Shown here: piece after piece, positions 1 to 8,871 of the stretch
How positions within the stretch are numbered: the first letter of the stretch is position 1
Layout: each line of letters starts with the position of its first letter
Assembly (NCBI GenBank): GCA_963739625.1
Contig: CAVUAU010000007.1
Location: 182,738 to 246,737, forward strand
Direction of reading: 5' to 3'
Source: Salinimicrobium sp963739625
Lineage (GTDB): Bacteria; Bacteroidota; Bacteroidia; Flavobacteriales; Flavobacteriaceae
Length of the DNA: 64,000 nt
Translations under genes and position numbers: made by a program
The notes under the pieces: generated by a model
What the model was told of the DNA's origin: nothing
What the model saw: only the letters and a program-made list of their open reading frames with translations
The model's database searches: none

Positions 1-2
1 AT

Positions 3-503
3 TTCACTTTTGTATGTCCAACAGAATTGCACGCGTTCCAGCAGGCACTAGGAGAATTTGAGAAAAGAAATGTAATGGTGATTGGTGCATCCTGTGATAC
101 TCCCGAAGTACATTTTGCATGGTTAAATACCCCAAAAGATAACGGAGGAATTGAAGGTGTAACTTACCCAATCCTTGCAGATTCTAATAGAAACCTAAGC
201 AACCAGTTAGGTATTCTTGACCTTTCAAACGAAGAATATAACGAAGAAACCGGTGTTTACACCGTAGAAGGTGATAATGTAACTTACCGCGCTACTTATT
301 TGTTAGACGAAGAAGGAACAGTTTTCCATGAAAGCATTAACCATATGCCACTTGGTAGAAACGTGAATGAATTCCTGCGTTTGATCGATGCTTACACTCA
401 CGTACAGGAAAAAGGTGAGGTATGTCCTGCAAACTGGGAAGAAGGTAAGGATGCTATGAATGCTAACCGCGAAGGAGTTGCATCTTACCTGAGCTCTAAC
501 TAA
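3..503 (+). CDS. Peroxiredoxin, typical 2-Cys (AhpC/Prx), 5' end outside window
   Basis: This cytoplasmic thiol peroxidase reduces H2O2 and organic peroxides. The reading frame is open from the first bases of the window, so the start lies upstream. The peroxidatic cysteine sits in FVCPTEL at bases 9-29 and the resolving cysteine in GEVCPANW near the C-terminus (codon at 423-425), the pattern of typical 2-Cys enzymes. The N-terminal strand before the active site is missing. A thioredoxin-like gene begins 13 bp downstream on the same strand and is the likely reductant, so the two probably form a redox operon. Family assignment is firm; the exact subfamily is not. Confidence 0.93.
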   Translation, partial: FTFVCPTELHAFQQALGEFEKRNVMVIGASCDTPEVHFAWLNTPKDNGGIEGVTYPILADSNRNLSNQLGILDLSNEEYNEETGVYTVEGDNVTYRATYLLDEEGTVFHESINHMPLGRNVNEFLRLIDAYTHVQEKGEVCPANWEEGKDAMNANREGVASYLSSN

Positions 504-515
504 AAAAGCTGCCAG

Positions 516-827
516 ATGAGAGAATTGACCAATGATAATTTAGCGGAAGTAGTTTCTGAAAATGACACTGTGCTGGTTCAATACATGGCCACCTGGTGCG
601 GAAACTGCAGGGTGATGAAACCCAAGTTCAAAAAACTTGCCGCTGAAAATGAAGATGCGACATTTCTCCTGGTTGATGCTGAAAAATATCCGGAATCGAG
701 AAAGCTGGCCAAGGTGGACAATCTACCTACCTTTGCTGCCTTTAAGAACGGAAAACTGGTTAACCAGGTGCAGACGAATAAATTTGAACTTTTAAAAGAT
801 CTTGTTAATGAAGTTACCGGTAATTAG
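516..827 (+). CDS. Thioredoxin family protein (CGNC active site)
   Basis: This is a single-domain thioredoxin fold of 103 residues. The redox motif is WCGNC, within ATWCGNCRVMKPKF at about residues 26-39. The second active-site position differs from the CGPC of housekeeping thioredoxin. The cis-Pro loop is visible as NLPTFAAF. There is no signal peptide, so it is cytoplasmic. It follows a 2-Cys peroxiredoxin by 13 bp and overlaps the next small gene, suggesting a dedicated electron donor for the peroxiredoxin. The physiological partner is inferred from position only. Confidence 0.9.
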   Translation: MRELTNDNLAEVVSENDTVLVQYMATWCGNCRVMKPKFKKLAAENEDATFLLVDAEKYPESRKLAKVDNLPTFAAFKNGKLVNQVQTNKFELLKDLVNEVTGN

Positions 828-1056
828 ACACTTACAAAAGAACCATGACCAGGAGAAACTCGAGAACACTCTCGAAGTTTTGGAATCTTTCTGTGAACAC
901 CGCACGGTGAATGAGCAGGAGATGGATGTGGTAGGTGAGTTGATAAGCAATATCTGCGGTGCCCTTGAGGTGCAAAAGATGATCGACGACGGCATGGCCG
1001 AACGCGACGCCGCCAATAACTTTATGCAAAAAGTTCTGGGCTCTATCGACAAATAG
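808..1056 (+). CDS. Small conserved protein of the peroxiredoxin-thioredoxin operon
   Basis: This 82-residue acidic, helical protein has no signal peptide or membrane segment. I do not assign a function; I believe small proteins of this kind recur beside thioredoxin genes in Bacteroidota. I chose the ATG at 808 rather than an upstream TTG. It overlaps the end of the thioredoxin gene by 20 bp, which indicates translational coupling. Cysteines occur at ESFCEH and ISNICG but form no CXXC motif. A strong hairpin terminator follows 22 bp after the stop and closes the operon. Confidence 0.75.
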   Translation: MKLPVIRHLQKNHDQEKLENTLEVLESFCEHRTVNEQEMDVVGELISNICGALEVQKMIDDGMAERDAANNFMQKVLGSIDK

Positions 1057-1077
1057 ACATCCCAAAAAATCCTTTAC

Positions 1078-1110
1078 AAGGCTGCTTTACGAAATTAAAG
1101 CAGCCTTTGT
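1078..1110 (+). terminator. Rho-independent terminator of the peroxiredoxin operon
   Basis: AAGGCTGCTTTA pairs with TAAAGCAGCCTT across a short loop and is followed by a T-rich tract, shortly after the stop of the small gene ending at 1056. Confidence 0.85.
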
Positions 1111-1186
1111 TGTTTTATGATAAATTTAGTAAAAGCGAGCTTCTAAAATTTTAAATTTAGTAACTCAACAACCAATAGACCAATCT

Positions 1187-1687
1187 ATGTCACAAATCAC
1201 GTTCAAGGGCAAACCTGTAACGACTTATGGCCATCTTCCTGAAAAAGGGGAAAGAGCGCCCCACTTTGAATTACTTAAGAATGATCTTTCTGTCGCTACC
1301 CTCCAGGACTTCAGGGGCAAAAGAGTGATCATGAATATATTCCCCAGCATCGACACTAATGTTTGCGCCACTTCTGTACGCAATTTCAGCCAAAAAGCTG
1401 TAGATCTTGACAATGTGGTGGTATTGAATATTTCACGTGATCTACCCTTTGCCCAGCAAAGGTTCATTGATGACGAAGGTTTGGATAATGTGACCAATCT
1501 TTCAGATTTCAGGGAGCGAAACTTTGGCAAAGATTACGGTTTGGAGATGCTTGACGGGTTATGGGAAGGATTGCTGTCACGAGTGGTCATTGTTCTTGAC
1601 GAGAATGGTAAGATCCTGTATTCACAACAGGTCAAAGAAATCAATCATGAGCCCGATTACCTGGAGGCTCTAAAACAGCTGTTATAA
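1187..1687 (+). CDS. tpx: Thiol peroxidase Tpx, resolving cysteine absent
   Basis: This 166-residue peroxiredoxin of the Tpx subfamily is a peroxidase for alkyl hydroperoxides and H2O2. The peroxidatic cysteine is C60 in SIDTNVCATSVRNF. The Tpx-typical DLPFAQ block is present. The position of the resolving cysteine of E. coli Tpx (RFCGAEG) reads RFIDDEG, with isoleucine at 94, so the usual intramolecular disulfide cannot form. It may act as a 1-Cys enzyme. The stop codon shares one base with the ATG of the dgkA-like gene, so the two are translationally coupled. Confidence 0.92.
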   Translation: MSQITFKGKPVTTYGHLPEKGERAPHFELLKNDLSVATLQDFRGKRVIMNIFPSIDTNVCATSVRNFSQKAVDLDNVVVLNISRDLPFAQQRFIDDEGLDNVTNLSDFRERNFGKDYGLEMLDGLWEGLLSRVVIVLDENGKILYSQQVKEINHEPDYLEALKQLL

Positions 1688-2055
1688 TGTATGATTTTAT
1701 CACCGGCCGTATTCGTGGAGGTGGTTATGCAATAAAGGGTGCCTGGCTTCTTATAAGGCACGAACCAAGTATTCAGGTGCAGTTCGCAATCGCAGTGGTG
1801 GTCACCATCGCCGGTTTCTATTTTGACATCAGCGCTACAGAATGGATGATGCAATTGCTTTCTATTGGTTTAGTGATGGGCGCCGAAGGGCTCAATACCG
1901 CCGTTGAAAACATAGCCGACTTCGTCCATCCCGACTATCATACTAAAATAGGCCGTATTAAAGACGTGGCAGCAGGTGCAGTGTTCTTCGCCGCCGTTGT
2001 GGCTGCAATAATTGGGGCTATCATTTATATTCCTTATATGTTCTACACGGTTTAA
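1687..2055 (+). CDS. dgkA: Diacylglycerol/undecaprenol kinase, DgkA family
   Basis: This small integral inner-membrane lipid kinase of 122 residues phosphorylates diacylglycerol or undecaprenol. The family signature EGLNTAVENIADF is followed by KIGRIKDVAAGAV, containing the catalytic Glu/Asn and the Lys-Asp of the DgkA fold. Three membrane segments are visible, at about residues 33-48, 52-68 and 95-118. The start overlaps the tpx stop by one base. Substrate cannot be decided from sequence; Gram-negative DgkA uses diacylglycerol and Firmicute homologues use undecaprenol. Confidence 0.92.
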   Translation: MYDFITGRIRGGGYAIKGAWLLIRHEPSIQVQFAIAVVVTIAGFYFDISATEWMMQLLSIGLVMGAEGLNTAVENIADFVHPDYHTKIGRIKDVAAGAVFFAAVVAAIIGAIIYIPYMFYTV

Positions 2056-2132
2056 CAGGTGACGCTGCAGAGGGCATTTCCAACTTTGTGAATAGAATTT
2101 TTCTTTTCTTTACATTAGATGGTGCTAATTTG

Positions 2133-2140
2133 TATTTTTG
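2133..2140 (+). promoter_or_regulatory. Candidate Bacteroidota promoter (TAnnTTTG) before ftsK
   Basis: TATTTTTG matches the -7 element of Bacteroidota vegetative promoters and lies 22 bp before the chosen ftsK ATG, which would give a very short leader. No clear -33 TTG was confirmed. Confidence 0.4.
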
Positions 2141-2161
2141 CCCCAAACCTTCAGTTCTGTC

Positions 2162-4516
2162 ATGCCCAAAAAGAAAGCTTCCAGGAAACCTGCAAAATCT
2201 CGATTTTCGAAGTCATCGCTGACTCTTTCCCCAAAGAACAAGGTCATCCTGGGCAGTTTTCTGATGATTTTTGGCCTGGCACTTTTGATCTCTTTCGTGT
2301 CATTCCTTTTGAACTGGCAGGCAGATCAAAGCACACTCTCCCAAATGGGCAATCGCGAGGTAGAAACACACAACCTGCTTAGCAAGTTTGGAGAATGGAT
2401 AGGGAATTTTGTCATTTTTGAAGGTTTTGGCATTCCGTCGCTTACCATCGCTATTCTTACTATCATTACCGGCATCTACTTCTTTTTCAACCTCAACAAA
2501 AAAGCGCTGCAGCGTTTCTGGTTTTGGGGAATCCTGGTGATGATCTGGCTTTCGGTATTTTTCGGGTTTTTCACCCACTCCTATTCTCTTCTTGGAGGCA
2601 CGGTAGGTTACGAGATGAACGATTACCTGCAGGACTACCTTGGTCTAACCGGCACCGCACTCCTGCTCACTTTTATAATGATCGTTTACCTGGTGGTGAG
2701 ACTTAAATTATCTCCCGAAAAGATCTTTAATAGCCTTAGAAGCACGAAAAATGACATTTCAGATGACTTTCAAACCACTGCTTCGGAAGAGGTACGTGTA
2801 AAAAGACCCGAGACAGAAACTTCTGAAGAAAAAGACTTACCGCCACGAAAACCTTCCGAAGAAATAAAACCTGAACCAGCACCGACTTCAGAAAAAGTGG
2901 TCATAAAATCTGAAGAAGACCCAGATGATGTGGCCATGGAAGTGGAAACTGCCCGGGAAGAGGAAGAGGTTGATGACAGCCTTAGCCGAAAACTGGTTGA
3001 AGATTACGGCGAATTTGACCCGACCCTGGAACTCAAAAATTACCAGTTTCCCACCCTGGAACTGCTTAAAGATTACAATGCGAACGGCGGCGGGATCACC
3101 ATCAACCAGGAAGAGCTGGAAGAGAACAAGAACCGCATCGTCGATACGCTTAAGAACTACAAGATTGACATTGCCCAGATCAAGGCTACCGTTGGCCCAA
3201 CGGTAACGCTTTACGAGATCATTCCCGAGGCAGGAATACGTATCTCCAAGATCAAAAGCCTGGAAGATGACATTGCGCTATCACTTTCGGCACTGGGAAT
3301 AAGGATTATTGCACCAATTCCGGGCAAAGGAACCATCGGGATCGAGGTGCCGAATAAAAAGTCGAGCATTGTTTCAATGAGAAGCGTTATTGCCTCTCCA
3401 AAGTTTCAGAATGCCGAAATGGAACTTCCCATGGCCCTTGGTAAAACGATTTCTAATGAAACCTTTGTGGTTGATCTCGCCAAGATGCCTCACCTGTTGA
3501 TGGCGGGTGCTACGGGACAGGGAAAATCTGTGGGACTTAATGCTATCCTCACTTCCCTGCTCTACAGCAAACATCCTGCAGAGGTTAAGTTCATTCTGGT
3601 AGATCCAAAAAAGGTAGAATTAACGCTTTTCAATAAGATCGAGCGGCACTACCTCGCCAAACTTCCCGATACCGAGGAAGCCATCATTACAGATAATACT
3701 AAGGTGATCAACACTTTGAACTCCCTTTGTATAGAGATGGACGAGCGGTATGAACTGCTTAAGGACGCCATGGTCCGCAACATTAAGGAGTACAACGTCA
3801 AGTTCAAGGCGCGTAAGTTAAACCCCGAGAACGGCCATAAATTCCTGCCTTACATTGTATTGGTAGTAGATGAGTTTGCCGATCTTATTATGACCGCAGG
3901 GAAAGAGGTGGAGGCGCCTATCGCCAGGCTTGCACAGCTGGCGAGAGCAATTGGTATACATTTGATCATTGCCACTCAAAGACCATCTGTAAACGTTATT
4001 ACCGGGATCATAAAAGCAAACTTCCCTGCGAGGATAGCCTTTAGGGTAACTTCAAAGATCGATTCCAGGACTATTTTGGACAGCCAGGGAGCAGACCAGC
4101 TTATAGGAAAGGGAGATATGCTCTTCACCCAGGGGAATACCCTGTTACGTCTTCAATGTGCTTTTGTGGATACACCAGAGGTTGACAAGATCACAGAATT
4201 TATTGGATCACAAAAGGCATATCCCGATGCATACCACCTTCCCGAGTACAGCGGGGAGGAAAATGGCACAGCTCTTGATATTGATGTGAGCGAGCGAGAC
4301 AAGCTGTTTAAGGAGGCTGCAGAAGTTATTGTAGTCGCACAGCAAGGCTCAGCTTCTTTGCTTCAAAGAAAGCTTAAACTGGGGTACAACCGTGCCGGCA
4401 GGATCATAGATCAATTGGAAGCCGCCGGGGTGGTAGGACCTTTTGAGGGCAGCAAAGCAAGACAGGTGCTGGTCCAGGATCTGGAAAGTCTCAACCAGTT
4501 ATTGAACGACGAATAG
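2162..4516 (+). CDS. ftsK: DNA translocase FtsK/SpoIIIE
   Basis: This is a septal ATP-driven DNA pump for chromosome segregation and dimer resolution. The 784-residue protein has four membrane segments in the first ~190 residues, an acidic Glu/Pro/Lys-rich linker (~200-290), and an alpha/beta motor domain with Walker A GATGQGKS near residue 448 and Walker B VLVVDEFADL near 563. A C-terminal winged-helix gamma domain (LQRKLKLGYNRAGRIIDQLE) reads the polar DNA motifs. I took the ATG at 2162; an in-frame TTG at 2138 is possible but would fall in the promoter. lolA follows by 19 bp. Confidence 0.97.
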   Translation: MPKKKASRKPAKSRFSKSSLTLSPKNKVILGSFLMIFGLALLISFVSFLLNWQADQSTLSQMGNREVETHNLLSKFGEWIGNFVIFEGFGIPSLTIAILTIITGIYFFFNLNKKALQRFWFWGILVMIWLSVFFGFFTHSYSLLGGTVGYEMNDYLQDYLGLTGTALLLTFIMIVYLVVRLKLSPEKIFNSLRSTKNDISDDFQTTASEEVRVKRPETETSEEKDLPPRKPSEEIKPEPAPTSEKVVIKSEEDPDDVAMEVETAREEEEVDDSLSRKLVEDYGEFDPTLELKNYQFPTLELLKDYNANGGGITINQEELEENKNRIVDTLKNYKIDIAQIKATVGPTVTLYEIIPEAGIRISKIKSLEDDIALSLSALGIRIIAPIPGKGTIGIEVPNKKSSIVSMRSVIASPKFQNAEMELPMALGKTISNETFVVDLAKMPHLLMAGATGQGKSVGLNAILTSLLYSKHPAEVKFILVDPKKVELTLFNKIERHYLAKLPDTEEAIITDNTKVINTLNSLCIEMDERYELLKDAMVRNIKEYNVKFKARKLNPENGHKFLPYIVLVVDEFADLIMTAGKEVEAPIARLAQLARAIGIHLIIATQRPSVNVITGIIKANFPARIAFRVTSKIDSRTILDSQGADQLIGKGDMLFTQGNTLLRLQCAFVDTPEVDKITEFIGSQKAYPDAYHLPEYSGEENGTALDIDVSERDKLFKEAAEVIVVAQQGSASLLQRKLKLGYNRAGRIIDQLEAAGVVGPFEGSKARQVLVQDLESLNQLLNDE

Positions 4517-4535
4517 AATAACCTAAAAATTTAAA

Positions 4536-5180
4536 ATGAAAAAGAAAGTATTTGTAGTATTTGCAATGTTTGCGATGATGGTGGCACAGGCTCAATCCCC
4601 TAACCAGGCCGAGACTTTGCTCGATGAAGTATCTGAAAAAGTGGAGAGCTATGACAACATTGTTATCGACTTTAAATATTCTTTGGAAAATACTGCTGAA
4701 AACGTAAAACACGAAACCCGCGGCGATGTTAGCCTCAAGGGAGAAAAATACCTGTTGAACATCATGGGAACAACCCGCATGTTTGACGGCAAAAAACTGT
4801 ACACGATAATTCCCGAAGATGAGGAGATCAATATCTCCACCTACGACCCACAGGCCGAGGACAATATTACCCCCTCAAAAATGCTTACCTTCTACAACAA
4901 AGGTTACAAATCAAAATGGGGCCCTACAGAAAATATTAAAGGAAGAAAGATCCAGTACATCACCCTTACCCCTATTGACTCTAAAGCCGAGATTAAGACT
5001 ATCCAGCTGGGAATAGATAAGCAAACCAAGAATATTTACAATCTTATCCAAACCCAGGACAACGGCACGAAGATCACGATCACGGTGAGCAGCTTTAAAA
5101 CCAATCAGCCTATACCCGAATCGCTTTTTGAATTTAAAGAGAACAGGTACAAAGACTATTATATTAACAGGCTTGACTAA
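4536..5180 (+). CDS. lolA: LolA-like outer-membrane lipoprotein carrier
   Basis: This periplasmic chaperone carries lipoproteins from the LolCDE exporter to the outer membrane. The 214-residue protein has a signal peptide ending in MMVAQAQ (cleavage near residue 20) and the unclosed beta-barrel pattern of LolA, with the conserved phrase FDGKKLYTIIPEDEEI. It lies between ftsK and an LptF/G-type permease, an order common in flavobacteria. The permease starts directly after its stop, so the genes form one operon for envelope biogenesis. Confidence 0.88.
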   Translation: MKKKVFVVFAMFAMMVAQAQSPNQAETLLDEVSEKVESYDNIVIDFKYSLENTAENVKHETRGDVSLKGEKYLLNIMGTTRMFDGKKLYTIIPEDEEINISTYDPQAEDNITPSKMLTFYNKGYKSKWGPTENIKGRKIQYITLTPIDSKAEIKTIQLGIDKQTKNIYNLIQTQDNGTKITITVSSFKTNQPIPESLFEFKENRYKDYYINRLD

Positions 5181-6629
5181 TTGAAAATCCTCGACCGGTA
5201 CATACTTACCAGCTATCTCAAAACATTTTTTGCGGTTTTTGTAATACTCATGTTCATCTTTGTATTGCAAACCATCTGGCTGTATATTGGAGAATTAGCA
5301 GGAAAAGACCTTGACCTGGTCATTATTCTCAAATTCCTTCTTTATTTTAGTCCGAAGCTGGTTCCCTTAGTTTTACCGTTGACCATTTTGCTTACTTCCA
5401 TCATGACCTTTGGAATGTTTGCAGAAAACTACGAATTCGCCGCCATGAAATCGGCAGGAATAAGCCTCCAGCGGGCAATGCGTTCTCTAACGCTTTTTAT
5501 CCTGCTGGTAAGCGTGACGGCATTCGTTTTTGCCAATAATGTTATCCCGGCAGCGGAATACAAATCTGTAAACCTTCGGAAGAATATTGCTCAACTCAAG
5601 CCGGCAATGGTTATTACCGAAGGCACCTTCAACGATCTAGGACAGATCAACATTAAGGTGGACAAAAAAACCGGAAAGAACGGCCAATTCCTCAAGGATG
5701 TGATCATTCACAAGAAGGCAGAGCGCCGTTCCGGAAACTATACCGTAATCAAGGCAAAAGAAGGAGAACTCGTTGGTAGCACAGATTCAAACATCTTAAG
5801 CCTCATCCTGAAGGATGGAAATTACTACGATGAAATTCAACCCAACTCGGCACAGGCCCGGCTAAAGAAACCCTTCGCAAAAAGCCATTTTAAAGAGTAC
5901 ATGATCAACATGGATCTCTCCGGCTTCAACGATGTAGATCTTGACGAAGAGAAATACAGTAACTCTCACAACATGTTGAGGATCTCTGAACTCAACCAGA
6001 CCATTGATTCGTTTTCAACTGCCTATAACGAAGAAAGGGTGGCGCTTTCCAGAAATCTCTATAACCGCACAGGCATTACCAATATTAACGAAGAAGCCGA
6101 TGTCAAGGTGGACACTGTAGCCGATTTAAAAGATGGAATTCTCTCACTTTACGAGCCTTACCGGGCCTCTCAGATCATCAACCTTGCTCTGGGAAATATA
6201 AATGGGGCTCTTACTACGGTAAGCGTAAAACAATCTGAACTGGAAATGGCTGCCAAACGGCTGAACAAGTTTGAGATCGCACTGCATGAAAAATACGTGC
6301 TCGCCATTGCGTGTATTGTGTTGTTCTTTGTGGGAGCACCTCTGGGAGCCATTATTCGTAAAGGAGGAATGGGATTACCCATGGTAATCGCTATCCTCTT
6401 ATTTCTTACCTATCATTTTATCGGAATTTTTGCCAAGAACTCAGCCGAAGAAGGGGGAATAAGTCCTTTCCTGGCCACCTGGCTGTCAACTTTGATCATG
6501 CTGCCGCTGGGAATCCTTCTCACCTATCGGGCCACGACAGATCAAGGATTGTTTGGGTTCAGCTCTCTTTTTGAACCGGTAAAGAAGCTGCTCAAAAAAG
6601 CACATATCATGGGCCGAAACGAAAAATGA
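5181..6629 (+). CDS. LptF/LptG family permease (YjgP/YjgQ)
   Basis: This is an inner-membrane component of the LPS transport ABC system LptBFGC. The 482-residue protein has three membrane segments at the N-terminus (about 10-115), a large periplasmic beta-jellyroll region (about 120-370) and three more segments at the C-terminus. The start is a TTG immediately after the lolA stop; no better ATG is nearby. Whether it is LptF or LptG cannot be told from this sequence alone. The coupling to lolA links lipoprotein and LPS transport in one transcript. Confidence 0.9.
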   Translation: MKILDRYILTSYLKTFFAVFVILMFIFVLQTIWLYIGELAGKDLDLVIILKFLLYFSPKLVPLVLPLTILLTSIMTFGMFAENYEFAAMKSAGISLQRAMRSLTLFILLVSVTAFVFANNVIPAAEYKSVNLRKNIAQLKPAMVITEGTFNDLGQINIKVDKKTGKNGQFLKDVIIHKKAERRSGNYTVIKAKEGELVGSTDSNILSLILKDGNYYDEIQPNSAQARLKKPFAKSHFKEYMINMDLSGFNDVDLDEEKYSNSHNMLRISELNQTIDSFSTAYNEERVALSRNLYNRTGITNINEEADVKVDTVADLKDGILSLYEPYRASQIINLALGNINGALTTVSVKQSELEMAAKRLNKFEIALHEKYVLAIACIVLFFVGAPLGAIIRKGGMGLPMVIAILLFLTYHFIGIFAKNSAEEGGISPFLATWLSTLIMLPLGILLTYRATTDQGLFGFSSLFEPVKKLLKKAHIMGRNEK

Positions 6630-6634
6630 TTAGG

Positions 6635-6642
6635 TATCTTTG
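6635..6642 (+). promoter_or_regulatory. Candidate TAnnTTTG promoter before ribBA
   Basis: TATCTTTG matches the Bacteroidota -7 consensus and lies 22 bp before the ribBA ATG. The short leader argues against an FMN riboswitch here, and none was seen. Confidence 0.4.
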
Positions 6643-6663
6643 CACCTAATTTTAGATCAAGCC

Positions 6664-7800
6664 ATGAGTACCGAAAAATCTTTTCAGTTAAACAGCATTT
6701 CAGAAGCAATTGAAGACATTAGAGCAGGTAAAGTTATCATTGTCGTTGACGATGAAGACCGCGAAAATGAGGGAGATTTCCTGGCTGCTGCTGAAAAGGT
6801 CACTCCCGAAATGATCAATTTCATGGCCACTCACGGCCGCGGACTCATCTGCGCTCCCATTACCGAGAAACGATGTAAACAGCTCAACCTGGAGATGATG
6901 GTAGGCAACAACACAGACCCTATGGAAACTGCTTTTACCATTAGTGTAGACCTCAAGGGCAAGGGAGTGACCACAGGAATTTCTGCAGCGGACAGGGCTA
7001 AGACAGTGAAATCTTTAATTGATCTTGAAACCAGGCCGTTTGACCTTAGTCGCCCCGGTCACGTTTTTCCTCTTAAAGCAAAAGAAGGTGGTGTCCTAAG
7101 AAGAACAGGCCATACAGAAGCTGCCATTGATTTTGCCCGGCTTGCAGGTTTTGAACCTGCAGGGGTGATCGTAGAGATCATGAATGAAGACGGCAGCATG
7201 GCCCGCCTGCCGCAGCTGGTTGAGGTGGCAAAGAAATTTGATCTTAAGCTGGTTTCTATTGAGGACCTGGTAGCTTACCGTATGCAGCACGATTCTCTTA
7301 TAGTCAAAAAAGAAGATTTTGACGTGCAGACAAAATATGGAACCTTCAGATTAAGAGCTTACCAGCAGACTACTAACAAGCAGGTTCACCTTGCTCTCAC
7401 CAAAGGCACCTGGACAAGTGATGAACATGTTCTGGTACGCGTAAATTCAACGCTTGTCAATAATGACATTTTGGGCACCCTTACCAGCGACGCCGATAAA
7501 AAGCTGGACATGATGTTTAAAGCTGTTAACGAAGAAGGCAAAGGCGCCATTGTTTTTATCAATCAGGAAAGCCAGTCGATGAATCTTCTAAACAGGCTTC
7601 ATGAATTAAAGGACCTTCAGAAAAAAGGAGAAATGAAAGCTCCTCCCCTTGTTATGGATAATAAAGATTTTGGTATTGGCGCCCAGATACTTCATGACCT
7701 GGAGATCCATAAACTAAGATTACTCAGCAACTCCAAACAAACTAAACGCGTGGGAATGATAGGCTACGGCCTCGAGATCATTGAGTACGTCAACTACTAG
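6664..7800 (+). CDS. ribBA: RibBA: DHBP synthase with degenerate GTP cyclohydrolase II domain
   Basis: The N-terminal half (about 1-210) is 3,4-dihydroxy-2-butanone-4-phosphate synthase of riboflavin synthesis. It carries the acidic metal/substrate loop DDEDRENEGDF at 29-39, ATHGRG at 55-60 and RTGHTEA at 147-153. The C-terminal half (about 216-378) is related to GTP cyclohydrolase II. The three zinc cysteines of active RibA (C-x10-C-x-C) are replaced by L264, S275 and A277, so this half is unlikely to hydrolyse GTP. I chose the ATG at 6664. Its stop overlaps that of the convergent nitroreductase by four bases. Confidence 0.92.
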   Translation: MSTEKSFQLNSISEAIEDIRAGKVIIVVDDEDRENEGDFLAAAEKVTPEMINFMATHGRGLICAPITEKRCKQLNLEMMVGNNTDPMETAFTISVDLKGKGVTTGISAADRAKTVKSLIDLETRPFDLSRPGHVFPLKAKEGGVLRRTGHTEAAIDFARLAGFEPAGVIVEIMNEDGSMARLPQLVEVAKKFDLKLVSIEDLVAYRMQHDSLIVKKEDFDVQTKYGTFRLRAYQQTTNKQVHLALTKGTWTSDEHVLVRVNSTLVNNDILGTLTSDADKKLDMMFKAVNEEGKGAIVFINQESQSMNLLNRLHELKDLQKKGEMKAPPLVMDNKDFGIGAQILHDLEIHKLRLLSNSKQTKRVGMIGYGLEIIEYVNY

Positions 7801-8426
7801 TATTCTATGATCGTCTCTTCCAGGGGACGGCGTACCTTCTTGAGGTCTGCAAAAAAGTCATCTTTAGAGCGGTACCCAATAGGCAAAGCCAGAACGGAAC
7901 AGAGATTATGTGCTGCAAGACCCAAAATTTCATCATATTTAGAGGGTTCAAAACCTTCCATAGGGCAGGAATCAATTTCTTCGGTTGCGCACACCGTAAG
8001 TAACGTTCCAAGTACAAGGTAAGCCTGATGGGTTGCCCAGGTATGAATTTCCTCTACGGGTTTGTTCTCGAAATCTCCTATCAAAGATTCCCGGAAAGGG
8101 TGCAAAATATCGTCGGGCGTATTGCGAATGTCACGCACATATTTGAAGTACTTCTCAATAAAGGGTTTTCCAACTTCCTTTTCAATACAAAGCACCAGCA
8201 CATGCGATGCAGTACCCAACTGCTTTTGATTGAAAGAAGCCTGCTGAAGTTTTTCCTGAAGCTTCCGGTTTCTCACCACAACAAGCTTCAAGGGTTGTAG
8301 GCCATAAGAAGTGGCGGTTAAATTGAAGGCTTTTTTAAGCACCTCCAGTTTTTCCTGCGGTACAGTTTTATCCGGATCAAATTTTTTCGTGGCATATCTC
8401 CATTTCAGTGCTTCAACATTTGTCAT
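7797..8426 (-). CDS. NAD(P)H-dependent nitroreductase family oxidoreductase
   Basis: This FMN-dependent oxidoreductase of the NfsB/NfnB type has 209 residues. The N-terminal KWRYATKKFDPDK is the typical FMN-phosphate binding segment, and TATSYGLQPLKLVVV and the C-terminal GYRSKDD region complete the fold. I chose ATG at 8426 in MTNVEALKW; a longer frame upstream lacks family similarity. It is convergent with ribBA with overlapping stop codons. The physiological substrate is unknown; members reduce nitroaromatics, quinones or flavins. Confidence 0.9.
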   Translation of the reverse strand: MTNVEALKWRYATKKFDPDKTVPQEKLEVLKKAFNLTATSYGLQPLKLVVVRNRKLQEKLQQASFNQKQLGTASHVLVLCIEKEVGKPFIEKYFKYVRDIRNTPDDILHPFRESLIGDFENKPVEEIHTWATHQAYLVLGTLLTVCATEEIDSCPMEGFEPSKYDEILGLAAHNLCSVLALPIGYRSKDDFFADLKKVRRPLEETIIEY

Positions 8427-8509
8427 GGCTGCAAACTTTTGTACAAAGATAAGCAATCAAAAACTGCTTCCAGAGAGGATATCTAAAGAAGAGGGAGCAG
8501 GGAAAGCAG

Positions 8510-8638
8510 CTATATTTTGTTGTTTCTTTTTCGGCTTCTCCGGGTTTCAAAAGCGTGGTAGATTCTTCTTATCAAATAACCGGAAACAAGCATCACCACC
8601 AAAATCTCCAATCCCATCAAAAGGTAAATTGTCATCAT
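8510..8638 (-). CDS. Possible 42-residue single-span membrane protein
   Basis: A minus-strand frame begins with two consecutive ATGs, runs through a hydrophobic stretch (IYLLMGLEILVVMLVSGYL) and ends in a strongly basic tail (TRRSRKRNNK). This gives the topology of a small inner-membrane protein with a cytoplasmic positive tail. It lies alone in the 470-bp gap between the nitroreductase and the araC-type gene. There is no family recognition. The charge pattern, rather than codon statistics, is the main support. Confidence 0.4.
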   Translation of the reverse strand: MMTIYLLMGLEILVVMLVSGYLIRRIYHAFETRRSRKRNNKI

Positions 8639-8871
8639 TATAATTTCCAGTTATAAATTTCCTCCTTTATTTAGGAAAAAAGTAAAAATAACGCAAGATT
8701 TCCACAGATGTTAGTGTTTTTCACATAATAATTACAATATATAACAGAACTTTAGAATTGCAAAAACAGGAATATTCCTAAATTTCACTAGTTTCTAACG
8801 TTTTTAAAACAACAATTAGTCGGAATAGCACGAACTCTGCCCGTCATGCGGGCTGTGCTGCCGTCACCTAT

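Noticed and set aside
6640..6664. FMN riboswitch before ribBA
   Set aside because: The gap to the preceding gene is only 34 bp, too short for an RFN element.
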